Shown: positions 6,084 through 11,041 of the stretch, in pieces
Numbering within the stretch: the stretch's first letter is position 1
Layout of the letters: each line of letters starts with the position of its first letter
DNA from: Pseudomonadota bacterium
GTDB taxonomy: Bacteria > Pseudomonadota > Gammaproteobacteria > Xanthomonadales > Xanthomonadaceae
DNA length: 11,041 nt
Direction: 5' to 3'
Assembly: GCA_023423675.1 (NCBI GenBank)
Contig: JAFAFD010000137.1
Span: 1 to 11,041 of the forward strand
Position numbers and translations under genes: made by a program
Notes under the pieces: model-generated
Database searches by the model: none
What the model saw: the letters and a program-made list of their open reading frames with translations, nothing else
Told to the model about the DNA's origin: nothing

Positions 6084-6090
6084 GGGTGCC

Positions 6091-6867
6091 ATGAGCGTGA
6101 ATCTGAAAACCCCGCAGGAAATCGAGGCGATGCGCATCGCCGGCCGCCTGGCCAGCGAAGTGCTCGACATCGTCACCCCCCACGTCAAGCCCGGTGTCAC
6201 CACCGAGGAGCTGGACCGCATCTGCCACGACCACATCGTGAACGTGCAGGGCGCCACGCCGGCCAACGTCGGCTACCGCGGCTTCCCCAAGAGCGTGTGC
6301 ACCTCCGTCAACAATGTCATCTGCCACGGCATCCCCAGCGAAGGGAAGGTGCTCAAGGACGGCGACATCATCAACATCGACGTCACCGTCATCAAGGACG
6401 GCTGGCACGGCGATACCAGCCGCATGTACTTCGTCGGCACGCCGTCGGTGATGGCCCGCCGCCTGGTCGAAGCCACCTACGAAGCGATGTGGCGCGGCAT
6501 CCGCGCGGTGCGTCCGGGCGCGACCCTGGGCGACATCGGCCATGCCATCCAGAGCTATGCCGAAGGCGAGCGTTTCAGCGTGGTGCGCGAGTACTGCGGC
6601 CACGGCATCGGCAAGGTCTACCACGATGAGCCGCAGGTGGTGCATTACGGCCGCCCGGGCCAGGGCCTGGTGCTGCAGCCGGGCATGACCTTCACCATCG
6701 AGCCGATGATCAACGAGGGCACCCGCTACAACAAGGTGCTGCCGGACGGCTGGACCGTGGTGACCAAGGACCGCAAGCTGTCGGCGCAGTGGGAGCACAT
6801 GATCGCGGTCACCGAGACCGGCGTGGACGTGCTGACCCTGTCGCCGGGCGAATCGCAGGTCTCCTGA
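6091..6867 (+). CDS. map: Methionine aminopeptidase, type I
   Basis: A cytosolic metalloenzyme of 258 residues that removes the initiator methionine from new proteins when the second residue is small. All active-site residues of the E. coli enzyme are present, at the same numbers: His79 (VICHGIP), metal ligands Asp97 (INIDVT), Asp108 (HGDTSRMY), His171 (GHGIGK), Glu204 (TIEPM) and Glu235 (QWEHM), plus His178. The length matches the usual 255-265 of type Ia enzymes with no N-terminal zinc-finger extension. The start at 6091 (MSVNLKTPQEIEAM) fits family alignments. In-frame ATGs at 6010 and 6082 lie upstream, but the candidate -10 box overlaps 6082, and no ribosome binding site is visible for any of them. 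It is the first gene of the operon; glnD starts 2 nt after its stop. Confidence 0.97.
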   Translation: MSVNLKTPQEIEAMRIAGRLASEVLDIVTPHVKPGVTTEELDRICHDHIVNVQGATPANVGYRGFPKSVCTSVNNVICHGIPSEGKVLKDGDIINIDVTVIKDGWHGDTSRMYFVGTPSVMARRLVEATYEAMWRGIRAVRPGATLGDIGHAIQSYAEGERFSVVREYCGHGIGKVYHDEPQVVHYGRPGQGLVLQPGMTFTIEPMINEGTRYNKVLPDGWTVVTKDRKLSAQWEHMIAVTETGVDVLTLSPGESQVS

Positions 6868-6869
6868 CG

Positions 6870-9497
6870 ATGCTGCCGGCGGGTTCACTGCTGGACGCGC
6901 CGGCCGATTCGCTCGAGGATCCCGAATGGGCGTCTGCCGCACGGCAGGCGCTGCAGCAGGCCGATGCGCGCCTGTACCGCCGCTTCGACCAGGGCGACAA
7001 CATCGAGCGCCTGATCGCGCTGCGCGCGCGTGCCGCCGACCACCTGATCCGCCTGGCCTGGCAGCGCTGCGTGCCGGCCGGCAGCGGGTTGTCGGTGTTC
7101 GCGGTGGGTGGCTACGGTCGCGGTGAACTGTTCCCGCGCTCGGACATCGACCTGCTGGTGTTCGGTGATGCGCCTGCGCAGCTGGCCCATGAGGCCGGAC
7201 TGTCGCGCCTGTTCGCACTCCTGTGGGACTGCGGCCTGGCGGTCAGCCATGCCGTGCGTTCGGCGGCGCAGTGCCGCGAGGCTGCCGCCGACCAGACCGT
7301 GCTGACCGCACTGATCGAAGCCCGCCCGATCGTGGCCGACGATGCGGCCCGGCGCGCGCTGCGCGGGGCCATCGACGACCGCGAACTGTGGCCGGCACGC
7401 ACCTTCTTCCTGGCCAAGCTGGAAGAGCTGCGCAACCGCCACCAGCGCTTCGGCGATACCGCCGACAACCTGGAGCCGGACCTGAAGGACGGCCCCGGTG
7501 GCCTGCGCGACCTCAACACGCTGGGCTGGATGGCGCTGCGCGCCTTCGGCGTGCGTGACCTGGAAGCGCTGGTCGGGCTGGGCCACCTGGGCGCCGATGA
7601 AGCGGCCGCGCTGAAGCGCGAGCGCGCGGTGCTGGCACGCCTGCGTTTCGGCCTGCACCTGGTCGCGCGCCGCCCGGAAGAGCGCCTGCGCTTTGATTAC
7701 CAGAAGACCCTGGCCGCACGCCTGGGCTTCGAAGACGACGCCGAGAACCTGGGCGTCGAGAAGATGATGCAGGGCTTCTACCGCGCCGCCCTGGTGGTGC
7801 GCCGGATCAGCGACCGCCTGCTGCAGCGCTTCGAGGAGCAGTTCGACGGCGAGGCGCAGCCGGAACCCCTCACCGTGGGCTTTTCGCTGCGCCGCGGCTA
7901 TCTGGCCGCCAACGATGCCGAGTGGCCGTGCGGTGACGTCGGCCAGGTATTCGCCCTGTTCGCAAGCTGGGCCAACAACCCGCAGATCCGCGGCCTGCAT
8001 TCGCTGACCGCGCGCGCGCTGGCCGAGGCGCTGCCGCTGCTGCCGGCCTACGACCGCGCCGATGCCAATGCCCGCGAACAGTTCATGGCCCTGCTGCGCG
8101 GCCAGCGTCCGGTCGACACGCTGTCACGCATGGCGCGGCTGGGCGTACTCGGGCAGTGGATTCCCGCCTTCGCCCAGGTCAGCGGGCGCATGCAGTTCGA
8201 CCTGTTCCATGTGTACACGGTCGACCAGCACACGCTGATGGTCCTGCGCAACATCGGCCTGTTCGCCAGCAGCCGTGCCGACGAACGTTTCTCGATCGCC
8301 CACGAAGTCTGGCCGCGCCTGCGCAAGCCCGAGCTGCTGCTGCTGGCCGGCCTGTTCCATGACATCGCCAAGGGCCGTGGCGGCGACCATTCCGAACTGG
8401 GGGCGGTGGACGCGCGTGCGTTCTGCCACGCCCATGCGCTGAGCGGCAGCGATACCGAACTGGTGGCCTGGCTGGTGGAGCAGCACCTGCGCATGTCGGT
8501 GACCGCGCAGAAGCAGGACATCGCCGATCCGGTGGTGATCCACCGCTTCGCCACCCTGGTCGGCAGCCGCGACCGCCTGGACTACCTGTACCTGCTGACC
8601 TGCGCCGACATCGCCGGCACCAGCCCCAAGCTGTGGAACGCGTGGAAGGACCGGCTGCTGGCCGATCTGTACTTCGCCACCCGGCGCGCGCTGCGCGATG
8701 GATTGGAGCACCCGATGCCGGCCGCCGAACGCGTGGCCGAGGCGCGCGACAGCGTGCGCGCGCTGGTGCGCGAGCAGGGCTACGACGATGCCACCATCGA
8801 CCGTCAGTTCGCGGTGATGCCCGACGAGGGCTTCATGCGCCTGCGCCCGGAACAGCTGGCCTGGCAGGCCTCGGCGCTGGTACCGATCAAGCAGGGCCAC
8901 ACCCTGGTGAAGGTGCGCCGGATCAGCGTGGATGACCCCGCGCTGGAAGTGTTCGTGCACTCGCCCGACCGCGATGGCCTGTTCGCCGCGATCGTGATGA
9001 CCCTGGACCGCAAGGGCTACGGCATCCACCGCGCACGCGTGCTGGATGGCCCGTCGGACACCATTTTCGATACCTTTGAAGTGAGCCCGGCCGACACCTT
9101 CGCCGATGGCAGCAGCGCCAACCTGGAGGCCGCGCTGCGCGAAGCGCTGGGTGGCGACCTGACCCTGCTGCGCCCGTCGCGGCGTGTGGTGCCCCGCCAG
9201 CTGCGCCACTTCCGTTTCGCCCCGCGCATCGAGTTCCGCGATGAGCCCGGCGCGACCCGATTCGCCCTGGTCGCCCCCGACCGTCCCGGCCTGCTGGCCG
9301 ACGTGGCGTTCGTGCTGCGCAACCAGGGCCTGCGCGTGCATGACGCGCGCATTGCCACGTTCGGCGAACGCGCCGAAGACACCTTCGTGATCAGTGACGA
9401 ACACGACCTCCCCCTGACCGAACCCGCCCGGCAGCAGCTGCATGACGCAATGCTGGCCTGCCTGGACCCTGATCGAAACGCCGGAGACCCCACCTGA
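6870..9497 (+). CDS. glnD: PII uridylyltransferase / uridylyl-removing enzyme
   Basis: A bifunctional nitrogen sensor of 875 residues (E. coli GlnD has 890). It adds UMP to PII proteins when glutamine is low and removes it when glutamine is high, and so steers glutamine synthetase and nitrogen control. The nucleotidyltransferase domain shows [17 protein letters not shown], with GGYGRG at 80-85 and catalytic Asp92 and Asp94. [10 protein letters not shown] (205-214) is the typical motif of the following GlnD/GlnE region. The HD hydrolase domain contains QHTLMVL and [17 protein letters not shown] with His497-Asp498. Two ACT domains that sense glutamine follow: from about 693 ([12 protein letters not shown]) and from about 796 ([17 protein letters not shown]). 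All key residues seem intact. The ATG at 6870 is 2 nt after the map stop, with AGGT about 9 nt upstream. The frame is open further back into map, but those codons lie within a gene and have no support. Confidence 0.97.
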   Translation: MLPAGSLLDAPADSLEDPEWASAARQALQQADARLYRRFDQGDNIERLIALRARAADHLIRLAWQRCVPAGSGLSVFAVGGYGRGELFPRSDIDLLVFGDAPAQLAHEAGLSRLFALLWDCGLAVSHAVRSAAQCREAAADQTVLTALIEARPIVADDAARRALRGAIDDRELWPARTFFLAKLEELRNRHQRFGDTADNLEPDLKDGPGGLRDLNTLGWMALRAFGVRDLEALVGLGHLGADEAAALKRERAVLARLRFGLHLVARRPEERLRFDYQKTLAARLGFEDDAENLGVEKMMQGFYRAALVVRRISDRLLQRFEEQFDGEAQPEPLTVGFSLRRGYLAANDAEWPCGDVGQVFALFASWANNPQIRGLHSLTARALAEALPLLPAYDRADANAREQFMALLRGQRPVDTLSRMARLGVLGQWIPAFAQVSGRMQFDLFHVYTVDQHTLMVLRNIGLFASSRADERFSIAHEVWPRLRKPELLLLAGLFHDIAKGRGGDHSELGAVDARAFCHAHALSGSDTELVAWLVEQHLRMSVTAQKQDIADPVVIHRFATLVGSRDRLDYLYLLTCADIAGTSPKLWNAWKDRLLADLYFATRRALRDGLEHPMPAAERVAEARDSVRALVREQGYDDATIDRQFAVMPDEGFMRLRPEQLAWQASALVPIKQGHTLVKVRRISVDDPALEVFVHSPDRDGLFAAIVMTLDRKGYGIHRARVLDGPSDTIFDTFEVSPADTFADGSSANLEAALREALGGDLTLLRPSRRVVPRQLRHFRFAPRIEFRDEPGATRFALVAPDRPGLLADVAFVLRNQGLRVHDARIATFGERAEDTFVISDEHDLPLTEPARQQLHDAMLACLDPDRNAGDPT

Positions 9498-10573
9498 TGG
9501 CCACCAAGCCTGTAAAGAAAGTTCCACAACAGCCGAAGGCTGGTCAGACTGCTGCGACCGCCAAGAGCGCAGCGGCGAAGAAGACTGCCGCACCGAAGAA
9601 GGCCGCCCCGGCCAAGGCGCCGGTGAAGAAGGCTGCTGTTGCGAAGAAGCCGGTCGCGAAGAAGGCTTCGGCCAAGAGCGCCGAAGCTGCACGCGCGGAA
9701 ACCATCGCCCGCAAATCGCTGCGCAAGCCGCCGGTGCCGGGTGTGGAAGAACTGAAGTTCGGCATCGAAAGCGCCTTCGAGCGCCGCGCCACGCTGACCC
9801 TGCACGAGCTGGAAGGGTCCACCCGCCCGCTGGTCAACCGCGTGATCGATGGCCTGGAAACCGGCGAATTCCGCGTCGCCGAGCCGGACGGCCACGGTGG
9901 CTGGAAGGTCAACGAGTGGCTGAAGAAGGCCGTGCTGCTGTACTTCCGTGTCAACGACATGGCCGTGGTCGACGCGCGCCCGGCGCCGTTCTGGGACAAG
10001 GTCGAATCGCGCTTCGCCGGCTATGACGAAGCGAAGTTCCGTCGCGCCGGCGTGCGCGTGGTGCCGGGTGCGATCGCCCGTCGCGGCACCTACTTCGGCA
10101 AGGACGTGGTGCTGATGCCGAGCTTCACCAACATCGGCGCCTACGTCGGCGAAGGCACCATGGTCGACACCTGGGCCACCGTCGGTTCCTGCGCGCAGAT
10201 CGGCCAGCACTGCCACCTGTCCGGCGGCGCCGGCATCGGCGGCGTGCTCGAGCCGCTGCAGGCCAGCCCGACCATCATCGAAGACCACTGCTTCATCGGT
10301 GCGCGTTCGGAAGTGGTGGAAGGCGTGGTCGTCGGCCACCACAGCGTGATCGGCATGGGCGTGTTCCTCAGCCAGAGCACCCGCATCTACAACCGCGCCA
10401 CCGGCGAGATCACCTACGGCTACATCCCGCCGTACAGCGTGGTGGTGTCCGGCTCGCTGCCGAGCAAGGACGGCACCCATTCGCTGTACTGCGCGGTGAT
10501 CGTCAAGCAGGTCGATGCCAAGACCCGCAGCAAGACCAGCGTGAACGACCTGCTGCGCGGCCTGGCCGACTGA
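9497..10573 (+). CDS. dapD: Tetrahydrodipicolinate N-succinyltransferase with a histone-H1-like N-terminal tail
   Basis: A 358-residue enzyme of the succinylase branch of lysine/diaminopimelate synthesis. It transfers succinyl from succinyl-CoA to tetrahydrodipicolinate, giving N-succinyl-2-amino-6-oxopimelate. The E. coli-like core starts near residue 83 ([13 protein letters not shown]) and includes [11 protein letters not shown] (138-148), the left-handed beta-helix of hexapeptide repeats with [15 protein letters not shown] (222-236), [10 protein letters not shown] (247-256), GARSEVVEG (268-276) and SGSLPSKDG (318-326), and the C-terminal [17 protein letters not shown]. coli DapD has only 274 residues. 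The extra part at the N terminus is low complexity, with 17 lysines among the first 60 residues in KKAAP-like blocks, resembling histone H1 or AlgP tails. The frame is unbroken. The ATG overlaps the glnD stop (TGATG), supporting this start. An in-frame GTG near residue 80 could yield a short form, but it has no visible ribosome binding site. Confidence 0.95.
   Translation: MATKPVKKVPQQPKAGQTAATAKSAAAKKTAAPKKAAPAKAPVKKAAVAKKPVAKKASAKSAEAARAETIARKSLRKPPVPGVEELKFGIESAFERRATLTLHELEGSTRPLVNRVIDGLETGEFRVAEPDGHGGWKVNEWLKKAVLLYFRVNDMAVVDARPAPFWDKVESRFAGYDEAKFRRAGVRVVPGAIARRGTYFGKDVVLMPSFTNIGAYVGEGTMVDTWATVGSCAQIGQHCHLSGGAGIGGVLEPLQASPTIIEDHCFIGARSEVVEGVVVGHHSVIGMGVFLSQSTRIYNRATGEITYGYIPPYSVVVSGSLPSKDGTHSLYCAVIVKQVDAKTRSKTSVNDLLRGLAD
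9578..9664 (+). repeat. AAGAAG codon-pair repeats in the dapD tail
   Basis: Five AAGAAG units (Lys-Lys) begin at 9578, 9596, 9626, 9644 and 9659. They are spaced by 18, 30, 18 and 15 nt and separated by Ala/Pro/Val codons. The pattern encodes the lysine-rich tail of DapD, is all in frame (spacings are multiples of three), and is the sort of repeat that can change length by slippage without breaking the frame. Confidence 0.75.
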
Positions 10574-10575
10574 AG

Positions 10576-11041
10576 GTGACTGCGCCGGAGGACCTGGCGC
10601 CGTCGGCGATCTACCGGCATCCGTCCGACAGCCTGTTCGGACGGGTGCTGCCGCGCCTGTTGCATGCCCCACGGTGGACCCGGCTGCGCCGCGCGCTGTC
10701 GCGGCGCTGGCCGATGCCCATGCTGGCCAGTGATGTGCGCGATGTGGTCTACGTGAGCTGGTGGGTGGATGTGCGGCACGCGCCGCCGCCGCCCCCCGGC
10801 CATCATTACGTCGTGCATGAAGGGCGCACGCCCTACACCATCCTCAGCTACCGCCACGGCCACTTCGGCCCGCGTGCGGCCGGACCGCTGCGTGCGCTGA
10901 TGCCCTCGCCACGTCAGAGCAACTGGCGCTGGTACCTGCGTCGCGACGACGCTCCGCAGGGAGCGCCGGTGGTGCTGTTCGACCGCAACGTGATGGACCA
11001 GCTGGCCTTCGTGGCCGGCGCGCGCGCGTTCAGCGATGCCA
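10576..11041 (+). CDS. Unrecognised conserved-looking protein, 3' part outside the window
   Basis: An open frame of 155 codons that continues past the window edge. It starts with GTG 2 nt after the dapD stop, so it looks like the fourth gene of the operon. The only ribosome-binding-like sequence is GAAG directly next to the GTG, so the start is uncertain; an in-frame ATG at 10714 (MPMLASDV) is an alternative. Residues 54-66 (VRDVVYVSWWVDV), 80-98 with GRTPYTILSYRHGHFG, 111-121 (SPRQSNWRWYL) and 131-141 (PVVLFDRNVMD) have the uneven, motif-rich composition of a real globular protein. There is no signal peptide or obvious membrane segment. The Trp- and His-rich blocks faintly recall small-molecule-binding families such as DUF2071, but I cannot support a function. 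Confidence 0.65.
   Translation, partial: MTAPEDLAPSAIYRHPSDSLFGRVLPRLLHAPRWTRLRRALSRRWPMPMLASDVRDVVYVSWWVDVRHAPPPPPGHHYVVHEGRTPYTILSYRHGHFGPRAAGPLRALMPSPRQSNWRWYLRRDDAPQGAPVVLFDRNVMDQLAFVAGARAFSDA

Noticed and set aside
6001..7218. Minus-strand open frame of 405 codons antisense to map and glnD
   Set aside because: It is the mirror of well-supported genes, with His/Ala/Asp-rich composition caused by high-GC codon use.
8124..9692. Minus-strand open frame of 522 codons antisense to glnD and dapD
   Set aside because: It lies opposite the HD and ACT domains of GlnD, which are intact; composition is that of an antisense artefact.
9497..9735. Separate histone-like gene upstream of dapD, joined by a frameshift or sequencing error
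   Set aside because: The tail and the enzyme core are in one uninterrupted frame, and the only well-placed start is the ATG coupled to the glnD stop.
9017..10672. Minus-strand open frame of 551 codons antisense to glnD and dapD
   Set aside because: It covers the DapD core on the wrong strand; no signature, no plausible start.
1..11041. CRISPR array, tRNA, insertion sequence, integrase or attachment sites
   Set aside because: I saw no regularly spaced repeats, no cloverleaf-like segment, no transposase or integrase motif and no flanking direct repeats around the pilus operon.

Overview
The window is very GC-rich and looks like chromosomal DNA from a gammaproteobacterium of the Xanthomonas/Stenotrophomonas group (Lysobacteraceae). 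This rests on protein-level resemblance of Map, GlnD and DapD, on codon use dominated by G/C third positions, and on the map-glnD-dapD gene order. No database search was possible. I would lean to Stenotrophomonas, but this is an inference.

Right half, plus strand (6091-11041): a housekeeping operon. map (methionine aminopeptidase) is followed after 2 nt by glnD (PII uridylyltransferase/uridylyl-removing enzyme), which overlaps dapD (tetrahydrodipicolinate succinyltransferase) by one base. Two bases after dapD a further gene begins that runs off the window; I do not recognise it. DapD carries an unusual Lys/Ala/Pro-rich, histone-H1-like tail of about 80 residues at its N terminus. The map promoter is placed so that the mRNA may start at or almost at the start codon.

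Left half, minus strand (5851 down to 130): a six-gene chaperone-usher pilus operon of the archaic, spore-coat-U (Csu-like) type. In order of transcription it holds the major pilin, chaperone 1, the outer-membrane usher, a two-domain tip-adhesin-like subunit, a very small secreted protein with a pilin-like C terminus, and a second, divergent chaperone. Genes are tightly packed: starts and stops overlap or lie within about 10 bases, except for a 67-nt gap before the small gene. The pilin mRNA leader can form a large stem-loop and a second small hairpin touching the ribosome binding site.

Far left, minus strand (158 down to 1): a perfect TATAAT box overlaps the stop codon of the last pilus gene. 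It is followed by a structured leader of about 120 nt that ends in a GGAGG ribosome binding site at the window edge. In E. coli and relatives map is divergent from rpsB, whose leader (t44 RNA) is an S2-controlled element. The simplest reading is that this is the rpsB promoter and leader, and that the pilus operon has been inserted between map and rpsB. No terminator separates the pilus operon from this promoter, so pilus transcription could run into rpsB.

I found no tRNA, rRNA, CRISPR array, insertion sequence or integrase in the window.
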